This document shows, one piece after another, positions 5,005 to 11,464 of a stretch of 26,777 nucleotides of DNA. The notes beneath the pieces were generated by a model. That model was not told the DNA's origin. It ran no database searches and worked only from the letters and a program-made list of their open reading frames with translations. Made by a program: the position numbers and the translations under genes. The DNA is from a virus. How positions within the stretch are numbered: position 1 is the first letter of the stretch; each line of letters starts with the position of its first letter. The stretch covers positions 1 through 26,777 of the IMG/VR virus record IMGVR_UViG_3300012920_000214. One strand, written 5' to 3'.

Positions 5005-5898
5005 ATGTCATTTGCAAACTTAAAGAGTTCGCGAGGCTCGTCAATCGACCAACTCGTAAAAGCAGCGGGAGCTGTTTCAGAAAAGACAGAAACTAAATCA
5101 TACGTTGATGATAGATTCTGGAAACCCACTCAAGATAAAGCTGGTAATGGTTATGCCGTTATTAGATTCTTACCTGCGAAAGAAGGTGAGGACTTACCTT
5201 GGGTCAGATACTGGGACCATGGTTTTAAAGGACCAAATGGTCTATGGTATATTGAAAATTCTTTAACTTCTATTGGACAACCAGATCCTGTATCAGAAAT
5301 GAATACACAACTCTGGAACACTGGAAGAGAAGAAGATAAAGCTATAGCAAGAGAAAGAAAAAGACGTTTACATTACGTTTCAAACATCAAAGTTATTTCT
5401 GACTCTGCTAATCCATCTGCAGAAGGTAATGTTTACCTTTACAGATTTGGTAAGAAAATCTTTGATAAAATCATGGATGCTATGCAACCACAATTCGCAG
5501 ACGAATCACCGGTAAATCCGTTTGATTTCTGGGAAGGTGCTGATTTTAAAATTAAAATTAGAAAGATAGATGGTTGGACTAACTATGATGCTTCAGAGTT
5601 TTCACCAACAAGTGCACTACATAATGGTGATGATACTTTACTAGAAGAAACATACAGTAAGCTTTACAGTTTATCAGAGTTTACTTCACCTAGTAATTTT
5701 AAAACTTATGATGAGTTAAAAACTAAATTGAATAGAGTACTTGGTGTAAGCGCAGGCGTAAGTATGCCTGAACCGTCAGTATCTAATGTAATGGAAGAAC
5801 CTGAAATTGCTACTGCATCAGCAGTATCAGAACCAGAAAGTACTTCTGAAGAGGATGATACTCTAAGTTATTTTGCTAAACTAGCAAATGATTCGTAA
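5005..5898 (+). CDS. 32: gp32-like single-stranded DNA-binding protein
   Basis: gp32 coats ssDNA during replication, recombination and repair. This 297-residue protein (T4: 301) aligns by eye with T4 gp32: DKAGNGYAVIRFLPAKEG, HGFKGPNGLWYIEN, YLYRFGKKIFDKIMDAM, FWEGADFKIKIRKIDGWTNY and an acidic C-terminal tail (TSEEDDTLSYFAKLANDS) of the kind that recruits partners. The first zinc ligand His is kept (H72), but the positions of the three T4 zinc cysteines are Ser86, Asp94 and Ser97, so it should not bind zinc as T4 gp32 does. The start is ATG 5005 with CGGAGA upstream, not the in-frame GTG at 4966. It has its own promoter (P4) and a strong terminator starting at its stop codon. Confidence 0.93.
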   Translation: MSFANLKSSRGSSIDQLVKAAGAVSEKTETKSYVDDRFWKPTQDKAGNGYAVIRFLPAKEGEDLPWVRYWDHGFKGPNGLWYIENSLTSIGQPDPVSEMNTQLWNTGREEDKAIARERKRRLHYVSNIKVISDSANPSAEGNVYLYRFGKKIFDKIMDAMQPQFADESPVNPFDFWEGADFKIKIRKIDGWTNYDASEFSPTSALHNGDDTLLEETYSKLYSLSEFTSPSNFKTYDELKTKLNRVLGVSAGVSMPEPSVSNVMEEPEIATASAVSEPESTSEEDDTLSYFAKLANDS

Positions 5899-5957
5899 AA
5901 ACCTATAGGGTTTTTCGGGGCTTAAAAAGAGCGCCACCGCGCTCGGCCCCTTTTTTT
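5897..5957. terminator. Bidirectional terminator between gp32 and the tape measure gene
   Basis: Rightward: AAAAACC (5897-5903) pairs with GGTTTTT (5909-5915); then GGGGC (5917-5921) pairs with GCCCC (5946-5950) around an inner GAGCGC-cacc-GCGCTC hairpin (5929-5944), followed by seven T (5951-5957). Leftward: the same inner hairpin is followed on the minus strand by TTTTT, so it also serves the convergent leftward operon. The bases from 5958 to 6021 hold only a weak imperfect inverted repeat (about 5971-5993) and no gene. Confidence 0.88.
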
Positions 5958-6021
5958 ATGCGTGTTAGGAATTCAATTATTATAGATATAGTTGAGATCC
6001 CAAGAGAAGGGAAGAGAGTTT

Positions 6022-8412
6022 TTAATTACCAGGACCAGAGTTACCAGCACTGTGAGGACGTGGTTGAATAACTAAGACTGGAGCATTGGATATGGTCTTT
6101 ACGTTTTGATTGATCCCAGTATTTACTTGTGGTGATTCTGATACGTTCATTCCTTGAGCTTGTGGGGTAAGAGTTTGAAAATTAATTCTTGGAGCAATCT
6201 GATTAAATGTTTCTTCTAAACTTTCAAGTTGTTCGATTGCGTCTTGTATACCTACTACTTCTACTTTAGCTATAAAACTTAAATCCTGATCTATTTTTCC
6301 AAGCTGTTCTAAATTAGATAATGCAGATTTTTCTTCAGGACCTAACTGAAAATCTTTTAAAAGACCTAAAGCTACTTTTGTATAAACGTCAGCATTTTTT
6401 TCTAAGTTAGCAGTTGACATCAACTCCAATCCACCAAATCCAAATATCATTCTATTTAAAGCTTCACTAAATGTTTCTAGACCTGGTCCTATAAGTGTTA
6501 ACGGTCTAAGTTCATCTGCTATTTTTTCGAATTTGCCTCTTCTATCACCGCCTTCTCCAATACCAAACCATGCAAAAAGATCTTTTCCTGAATTTATTAT
6601 TCCCTCTCCTAAATCAACCACCGCTCCTGTAACTGAATCAATGAGTTTACCACCAGTGAATATTGCTAGTCCACCACCAAGTGCTGCTAGTCCACCACCT
6701 GCTGCCGCTAGATTAGCGCCATCTATAGTATTGAATTCTGTTAAACCTCTTGCCACACCTTTCATTAGACTTTCAAGTTTGTCCCCATTACCTATTAAGC
6801 CCCCAAGAAAACCACCGACTGAAATACCTGTAAAGAATGCCCCAATAGCAAAACCAGCAGCGCCAATACCAAGTGTTGCACCTAATGTTGCACCACCTGC
6901 GACTAATGCGACTGGAGTTCCAACGCCAGTTGCTAATGAGCCACCTGCTACTGCACCGGCCCCTGCAAATATTCCGGTTAGTGCGAATAATCTTTTTGGT
7001 ATAGTATCAAGAGCTGATAAACCACTTGCAACGTTTGTCATTAAAGACCCAAACTTGGAACCATCTCCAGCAAATACTGTACTTAATGAACCAGACATTG
7101 ATATACCGGTGAAGAAAGCACCGATTGCTATACCAGCAAGAGCCATACCACCGGTTATACCAACCATTCCTGCTAAAGCTAATCTTCTTCCTTTACCTGT
7201 AAACTGCATTGCACCGGCCGTTCCAAATACTCCAGCACCTATTAGTGTTCCTAGAACTCTAAATGTATTTTCATTTTCGACAAGTGGATCTATTATTTTA
7301 ACTAATCCTTGAGTTGCATTTTGCATATTTGTTAGCTCAGAATCTCCAATATTCATTAGAAGATCACCTGCGGTTAGTCCTAAGAAGAAACCTGATATAC
7401 CTGCACCGACTGAGAATAAGCTTTTAGCAACACTTGAGTTTGCCATTGTAAACTTACTTCCGGTAAATGTACCTTTAAAAGTTTCTGCAGCTAATAATAA
7501 ACCAATTGTGGTAATAGTAGCGGGTGTCATAGCACCCAATGTCATGTTGAATCCTTTTACGGCTCTTACGTATGTACTGTAATCTGCTTCACCAAATAGG
7601 AATTCTACTCCCTCTATAGCTTTAGCACCAAGAAGGAATCCTGAGAAGAACATACCAATACCTAATCCAACACCAGCCATTGCAGCTGCAAATTTACCAG
7701 CCGTTGCAATACCAAACCCTTTACCTTTCCTAGTTAAGGCTACAGCAAAGAATCCAGCCGTAATTAGCGTCGCGATAGTAGCAGTGTCAAGATCTTTTAA
7801 TATGACACCAAGTGTTTTAGAAACCTCTTTAACTTGTTCGGTATCAATATCTTTCATGAAGCCGCCAACTAGTTCAACAGATTTAAATCCTAAGAGCAGT
7901 CCAGCTGCTCCTAATCCAACACCTAGACCTACACCAAGTAATGTAGATCCAATAGCTATTCCTATACCAGCTCCTGCAGAGGCTAGACCCCTAAACAAGA
8001 ATCCTAATCCAAATAATCCCCCAGCACCAAATCCTCCTTTTTTTCCGGCCTCTGCGTCTGCAGAAACAGTGACTGATGCTTCTATTCTTTTGAATACCTC
8101 TAATAATTCTTTTTCTCTTTCGGCTTTTTTAAGATCCTCGATTGAACGATCTTGGTCTTCATCTTTTTCAAGTCTAAGTAATTCAGTGTCTGATTTAAGC
8201 ATTTTTGTGTTAACATCTAAAATGCCTTGTAATATACTTTTAACACTAGTTAGTTCTGACGATATACTGCCTTCCAGCATCTCTGTTTGTGCAGAAAGTT
8301 TTTCTTTTATTTGTAAAAGTACGTCAAGCTCACTACTTGGAACTTCGCCGTTATCCATGTTCGGCTTATCCCTCTGCAGATCAGCGTCTTTTTTTATATC
8401 GTCTTCAGCCAT
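6022..8412 (-). CDS. Tape measure protein (gp29-like)
   Basis: A 796-residue protein, last gene of the leftward tail operon and two genes downstream of the gp26 frameshift locus, the usual place of a tail tape measure. Residues 1-120 are charged coiled coil (DLKKAEREKELLEVFKRI). Residues about 125-600 are Gly/Ala-rich hydrophobic helices arranged in five tandem repeats of 85-93 residues, with anchors at about 166, 251, 336, 427 and 520 (e.g. AIGAFFTGISMSG and AIGAFFTGISVGG). The C-terminal 180 residues are mixed and end in a polar Pro/Gly tail. T4 gp29 is 590 residues; the greater length suggests a longer tail if one residue spans about 1.5 angstrom (inference). AAGGAA upstream of the ATG supports the start. 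Assigned from composition and context, not detailed similarity to gp29. Confidence 0.8.
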   Translation of the reverse strand: MAEDDIKKDADLQRDKPNMDNGEVPSSELDVLLQIKEKLSAQTEMLEGSISSELTSVKSILQGILDVNTKMLKSDTELLRLEKDEDQDRSIEDLKKAEREKELLEVFKRIEASVTVSADAEAGKKGGFGAGGLFGLGFLFRGLASAGAGIGIAIGSTLLGVGLGVGLGAAGLLLGFKSVELVGGFMKDIDTEQVKEVSKTLGVILKDLDTATIATLITAGFFAVALTRKGKGFGIATAGKFAAAMAGVGLGIGMFFSGFLLGAKAIEGVEFLFGEADYSTYVRAVKGFNMTLGAMTPATITTIGLLLAAETFKGTFTGSKFTMANSSVAKSLFSVGAGISGFFLGLTAGDLLMNIGDSELTNMQNATQGLVKIIDPLVENENTFRVLGTLIGAGVFGTAGAMQFTGKGRRLALAGMVGITGGMALAGIAIGAFFTGISMSGSLSTVFAGDGSKFGSLMTNVASGLSALDTIPKRLFALTGIFAGAGAVAGGSLATGVGTPVALVAGGATLGATLGIGAAGFAIGAFFTGISVGGFLGGLIGNGDKLESLMKGVARGLTEFNTIDGANLAAAGGGLAALGGGLAIFTGGKLIDSVTGAVVDLGEGIINSGKDLFAWFGIGEGGDRRGKFEKIADELRPLTLIGPGLETFSEALNRMIFGFGGLELMSTANLEKNADVYTKVALGLLKDFQLGPEEKSALSNLEQLGKIDQDLSFIAKVEVVGIQDAIEQLESLEETFNQIAPRINFQTLTPQAQGMNVSESPQVNTGINQNVKTISNAPVLVIQPRPHSAGNSGPGN

Positions 8413-8423
8413 TTACTGTTCCT

Positions 8424-8804
8424 TTATTTTCCGCCGAATGCTTTACCAGCTTCGCTAATTCCAAATGCACCTAATGTGACTACTACAAACGATGTGTAGA
8501 TTGTTTCTGATACTTTTAAATCTATGTCCCATGCTAATGCAGTGACTAAGTCTGTAATACCAAATACAGTCATCAAGAAGAATGATATAAATCCTATAAT
8601 AGATTTTTCATTAATATCGTTATCATCTAAAAATAAGTCAATCATTTTTCTCTTAGGTGGTGCTAATTGAGCTTTAGCTTTTCTGGCTTCTTCTTGCATT
8701 TCGACAATAGTGTCTTCAGCTTTATCAAGCTTATCGATTAAAGACATATACTTGTCTAAATCTATTTCGACTTCGTTTCTACTGTTATCGTTATTCTCTG
8801 CCAT
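8424..8804 (-). CDS. Two-TM protein between tail chaperone and tape measure (126 aa)
   Basis: A 126-residue protein. Residues 1-60 are acidic then basic helix with coiled-coil character (YMSLIDKLDKAEDTIVEMQE). Two hydrophobic segments follow at about residues 68-91 (IIGFISFFLMTVFGITDLVT) and 100-118 (IYTSFVVVTLGAFGISEAG), ending in a short basic tail. The topology resembles a class II holin or a membrane-active tail component. AGGATAGGA upstream of the ATG is a good ribosome site. It sits four bases from the gp26 extension and eleven from the tape measure gene, so co-expression as a late tail gene is likely. Functional options are a holin, or a membrane protein delivered with the tape measure; the sequence cannot decide. 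Confidence 0.85.
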   Translation of the reverse strand: MAENNDNSRNEVEIDLDKYMSLIDKLDKAEDTIVEMQEEARKAKAQLAPPKRKMIDLFLDDNDINEKSIIGFISFFLMTVFGITDLVTALAWDIDLKVSETIYTSFVVVTLGAFGISEAGKAFGGK

Positions 8805-8808
8805 TTTC

Positions 8809-9039
8809 CTATCCTAATTTATTGTTGTTACTATTCTGTTCATCTATCCACTGCTTTAACATTGTAAGATAAACCTCCCGCTCCCACGGCATCATATTTT
8901 CAAGTTCAGTCAAACTATATTGATGATGCTGCATCAAAGCAAAATTAGTCTGATAATGATTAATTAAATTATCGTGCGAAAGGCTTAGGTAAAAAAACTT
9001 TGGAGACCTCTTAGCTCTATTTTGTTTTCTTTTCCACAT
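8809..9039 (-). CDS. gp51/T-like frame, probably translated as a -1 frameshift extension of gp26
   Basis: The open frame runs from ATG 9039, but that ATG lies inside gp26 and neither it nor the next in-frame ATG (8934) has a ribosome site, unlike neighbouring genes. It overlaps the end of gp26 by 55 bases in the -1 frame. At 8997-8991 gp26 reads AGT TTT TTT ACC TAA; slipping back one base at T_TTT_TTT gives TAC CTA AGC and continues for 60 codons to TAG 8811-8809, a fusion of about 296 residues. The extension holds YSLTELENMMPWEREVYL, which resembles small gp51-type hub-assembly proteins of T4-like phages. A weak AT-rich hairpin (8952-8973) lies 17 bases downstream of the slip site. By analogy with lambda G/GT this would be the T-like domain that recruits tube protein. 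Confidence 0.75.
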   Translation of the reverse strand: MWKRKQNRAKRSPKFFYLSLSHDNLINHYQTNFALMQHHQYSLTELENMMPWEREVYLTMLKQWIDEQNSNNNKLG

Positions 9040-9698
9040 TTATCACATTCATATTCCATATCGTATGTTAGCATTGGCATACTATTAAAAAAGTTTCCAA
9101 CCTTTTTAAATTGTTCTGTGGATAAGCCTTCGATGAATTCTTTAATTTCATCTTGATTATCATCTGTCGCTTTGTATACATTATCTTCATCAAATATATT
9201 TTGTACACTTGCAATAATTAATTCCATAATACCTTCTACTGTCTCAATTGCGTGTTCTCCAGACATTTTGAGCAGTGTCTTTGTAGTAGGATGCATCATC
9301 GTGATGCCTACTGTATCACTTAACTTAATTACTTTATCATCCGGATTCCAATCAGAAATTTTTATATCTTTGATATCAACAGAAACCTCATTCTTGTCGT
9401 GGTCACAATGTTGGCATTTTGCCATTAATTGAATCGTTTCCCCGACTGAGATACCTCTTAATTCTAAGAATATTTTTTCTACATCATATCCAGCTAAATC
9501 AGACATTTCTAATTCTGTTTCAATACATGCCTCAAGTAGCGATGATATTGCCATTGTTATTTGTTCAGCGTCTTGCGATTCTAAAGCTAACAATAACAAT
9601 TTTTCTTCTTTGACCGTGTAAGGTCTCATTATAATTTCCCTTCCATCAGACGGTAAAGTCGTCTTATGTTTAGGTAATTCAAGTTTTGGTAAAGCCAT
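8985..9698 (-). CDS. 26: gp26-like baseplate hub / tail assembly chaperone
   Basis: A 237-residue protein of the T4 gp26 family (T4_baseplate family, about 200 residues). The signature is an N-terminal PSDGREIIMRPYTVKEEKLL, then KIFLELRGISVGETIQLMAK followed by CQHC. A second cysteine pair CDKC lies near the C-terminus (about residues 222-225), so the four Cys could form a zinc site. In T4 gp26 is needed for baseplate hub assembly. Here it is encoded upstream of the tape measure gene and ends at a slippery site leading into an extension frame, which is the genetic layout of lambda-type tail assembly chaperones. TGGAGA upstream of the ATG supports the start. It is separated by 14 bases from the gp54-like gene. 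Confidence 0.82.
   Translation of the reverse strand: MALPKLELPKHKTTLPSDGREIIMRPYTVKEEKLLLLALESQDAEQITMAISSLLEACIETELEMSDLAGYDVEKIFLELRGISVGETIQLMAKCQHCDHDKNEVSVDIKDIKISDWNPDDKVIKLSDTVGITMMHPTTKTLLKMSGEHAIETVEGIMELIIASVQNIFDEDNVYKATDDNQDEIKEFIEGLSTEQFKKVGNFFNSMPMLTYDMEYECDKCGKENKIELRGLQSFFT
8991..8997 (-). promoter_or_regulatory. Slippery heptamer T_TTT_TTT for programmed -1 frameshift
   Basis: Seven consecutive T on the minus strand, phased as T TTT TTT in the gp26 frame, lie four bases (ACC plus the slip boundary) before the gp26 TAA. This is the canonical X_XXY_YYZ form with both codons Phe. The -1 frame is open from upstream of the site and stays open for 60 codons. The nearest downstream structure visible is only a 6-bp AT-rich stem. 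Confidence 0.7.
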
Positions 9699-9712
9699 AA
9701 TTTATTTCTCCA

Positions 9713-10366
9713 TTATGTGAATAATCCTCCAAGGGTGTCACCAATAGCACCAATGGAAGAGGTTAAAGCGTTTTCTGGTTCATAATAATCATAAGACCAT
9801 CCAACGGTTAATTCGTGAATACTGTCTGTTGCAGTATTGTCTAAAGCCATTTCTCCAACCTGTGTTGGATAAGCGTTAACTAATTTTACTCCATATACAG
9901 GTTGTCCTTGTTTATTTACTTGTTGAATCCTAACATCTGTACAATAACCGCCATCACCTCTTTTATAATTTGCGCGGTAATCTCTTGTGTCAAATATATG
10001 ATTCATCCAGGAATCAAACATAGTCTTCATGTACATATCATTTGTAACATAGAAAACCATATTTATATCTCCATCTGATTTTCCTGTAATGTATTTTTTA
10101 CTTTCTCTTTGTGCTTGATATTCTGCACTGTTTAAACTTCTTGATGGGAAAGATGCGTTCTTACATAGGATACTAATATCTCTTGGATCGCTAATAAGTG
10201 ATTTCCAACTAAAACTATTATTAATTATATTACCTAATAGGTTAGTGGGATTTAGATTTAATAATGAAACTGTTGGAGGTGTAAAGATTACATTAAATCT
10301 ATTACTTGGTGCTACACCACCATGTTTTGCAAATTGAGCTTTCATTGTATCTAGTCTATTTGGCAT
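9713..10366 (-). CDS. gp54-like tail tube initiator (tail-tube-fold protein)
   Basis: A 217-residue protein with the tube-fold pattern shared by T4 gp19, gp48 and gp54: an N-terminal SNRFNVIFTPP strand, ICKNASFPSRSLN, an FYVTNDMYMKTMFDSWMNHI segment, a DVRIQQVNKQGQPVYGVKL hairpin and an HELTVGWSYDYYEPE closing strand. About 35 residues are inserted between the first strand and the CKNASFP motif, unlike the compact gp19 tube subunit (163 aa in T4), so I prefer the gp54 role of the ring that starts the tube. T4 gp54 is longer (320 aa). The start overlaps the upstream stop as TAATG. The main alternative is a tail tube gp19 paralogue; gp48, its presumed partner, begins the rightward arm. Confidence 0.65.
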   Translation of the reverse strand: MPNRLDTMKAQFAKHGGVAPSNRFNVIFTPPTVSLLNLNPTNLLGNIINNSFSWKSLISDPRDISILCKNASFPSRSLNSAEYQAQRESKKYITGKSDGDINMVFYVTNDMYMKTMFDSWMNHIFDTRDYRANYKRGDGGYCTDVRIQQVNKQGQPVYGVKLVNAYPTQVGEMALDNTATDSIHELTVGWSYDYYEPENALTSSIGAIGDTLGGLFT

Positions 10367-10950
10367 TAGTACATATTCCTACTATATCTCCAAACTGTAT
10401 CTCTGGAAACCTTTTTGAAATTATCTATCGGTAAAAAGATAGCTATTTCCCATTCTGTCATTGGCACTCTAGCCATATTTCCCTTTACATGTTTAGTTAA
10501 ATAATGTTTAAAACACGGTTTAAACTCCTTAAACTTTGAAGCTTTCTTTAGTAAGTCATACCTTAAAGCTCTTAATCTTGTTGTTTCTGTCATCTTTTTT
10601 GGAGCTAAACCCATTAATTCATCAAGAAAATTTGCTCTAACTATAGGTGAAAGATAGTGTAAATTCAGTCCATGGAATCCACCTGGAGCTGGTTGTACCA
10701 TTATAGTTAATGGGAATGTATCGTAGTAAGGTAAAGTCTTTTTAAATTTTGGATCGTAAACATACATAACCATGTCGCCAACATCCGGATTCTGTTTTCT
10801 TTTTAGAACAGGATCGCTCATTACCTTTGTACGTGATACATTACCAAGCTCGCCAACCTTTTTACGAAACCAATTCATAGAATCTTTAGACCTAGGAATT
10901 ATCTGGTTACGGTATGCACCTGCCTGTAGTGTGTCAAATAAACTTGCCAT
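10366..10950 (-). CDS. Conserved structural-type myophage protein, unknown role (194 aa)
   Basis: A 194-residue basic protein beginning MASLFDTLQAGAYRNQIIPR. Conserved-looking motifs are MYVYDPKFKKTLPYYDTFPL, APGGFHGLNLHYL and the CFKHYLTKHVKG to WEIAIFLP end. I recall similar proteins next to gp4 and tail genes in marine T4-like phages, usually called structural; T4 has gene 2 (DNA end protector) beside gene 4, but I see no firm basis to equate them. The ATG follows directly on the variant late promoter CATAAATAGATAT, with no ribosome site, so its mRNA may be leaderless. It lies eight bases behind gp4 and runs into the gp54-like gene with a one-base overlap. Confidence 0.8.
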   Translation of the reverse strand: MASLFDTLQAGAYRNQIIPRSKDSMNWFRKKVGELGNVSRTKVMSDPVLKRKQNPDVGDMVMYVYDPKFKKTLPYYDTFPLTIMVQPAPGGFHGLNLHYLSPIVRANFLDELMGLAPKKMTETTRLRALRYDLLKKASKFKEFKPCFKHYLTKHVKGNMARVPMTEWEIAIFLPIDNFKKVSRDTVWRYSRNMY

Positions 10951-10955
10951 ATATC

Positions 10956-10963
10956 TATTTATG
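10956..10963 (-). promoter_or_regulatory. Variant late promoter CATAAATA
   Basis: On the minus strand CATAAATAGATATATG runs straight into the start codon of the 194-residue gene. It shares 12 of 13 bases with the TATAAATAGATAT in front of gp25 and gp8; the first base is C rather than T. The expected transcription start falls at or next to the ATG. Confidence 0.45.
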
Positions 10964-11411
10964 AACCTGTCTTGAGTAGTTTGATCCCTAAATTCTTTAA
11001 AGTTTCCTCAGTCCATACCTGGAACTTCCAACCTTTATGTTTTGCAAACTGATCAGCTGATTCCCATTTATCCTGATTTTTAATGTATGTCATAACCTCA
11101 TTAATATATCTTTTAGTCTTTCTTTTAGGTTCTTTTGGTGGTTTAGTCTCTTTCTTTGGCTTAATTTCAACTAATAATATTTCACCATTAGTCATTTCAA
11201 CAAATAAATCTATGAAATATCTGTGCATTTTTTTATCCGTACGTGAAACATAAGGTACAACAACCTCTTCGCTATTCCAAGCTTTTACATTTGGATTCGA
11301 TTCACACCATTTGAAACATTGTCTTTCCCAAAGTGATCTGTACACCACATTGGTATAATCGCCGATATATTTTTCGGGCTTAGTAATTTTAAATCTGCCT
11401 TTGTAACTCAT
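10959..11411 (-). CDS. 4: gp4 head completion protein (TnsA-like nuclease fold)
   Basis: gp4 (formerly gp50) completes filled T4 heads before tail attachment. This 150-residue protein (T4: 150) matches the family: IGDYTNVVYRSLWERQCF, NPNVKAWNSEEVVVPYVS, HRYFIDLFVEMTNGEILLVE and EIKPKKETKPPKEPK, then RYINEVMTYIKNQDKW. The likely endonuclease residues E29, D68, E82 and K84 (E-I-K motif) are all present. The start is ATG 11411-11409, with a weak AAGAG upstream. Transcription is expected from the minus-strand TATAAATA at 11445-11452. It heads the leftward operon; its neighbour across the intergenic region is gp48. Confidence 0.9.
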   Translation of the reverse strand: MSYKGRFKITKPEKYIGDYTNVVYRSLWERQCFKWCESNPNVKAWNSEEVVVPYVSRTDKKMHRYFIDLFVEMTNGEILLVEIKPKKETKPPKEPKRKTKRYINEVMTYIKNQDKWESADQFAKHKGWKFQVWTEETLKNLGIKLLKTGS

Positions 11412-11418
11412 ATAAATA
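11411..11418 (+). promoter_or_regulatory. T4-type late promoter for gp48
   Basis: TATAAATA, identical to the T4 late consensus, pointing right. The expected start at about 11424 gives a 41-base leader to ATG 11465. It touches the gp4 start codon and faces the minus-strand late promoter at 11445-11452. Confidence 0.75.
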
Positions 11419-11444
11419 CTCTTATAAGAAAATTAATTCTATTC

Positions 11445-11452
11445 TATTTATA
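11445..11452 (-). promoter_or_regulatory. T4-type late promoter for gp4 and the leftward tail operon
   Basis: TATTTATA on the plus strand is TATAAATA on the minus strand. The expected start at about 11439 gives a leader of about 28 bases to the gp4 ATG. The first 15 or so bases of this transcript are complementary to the 5' end of the gp48 transcript. Confidence 0.75.
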
Positions 11453-11464
11453 ACGGAAAAAAGT

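Noticed and set aside
6533-7312. Long plus-strand open frame of 259 codons, Pro/Ala/Ser rich, opposite the tape measure gene
   Set aside because: It is the antisense shadow of the Gly/Ala-rich tape measure codons; no ribosome site, and its composition is explained by complementing GGN/GCN codons.
7784-8458. Plus-strand open frame of 224 codons opposite the tape measure N-terminus
   Set aside because: Low-complexity Ser/Pro/Asn antisense product, no ribosome site or family features.
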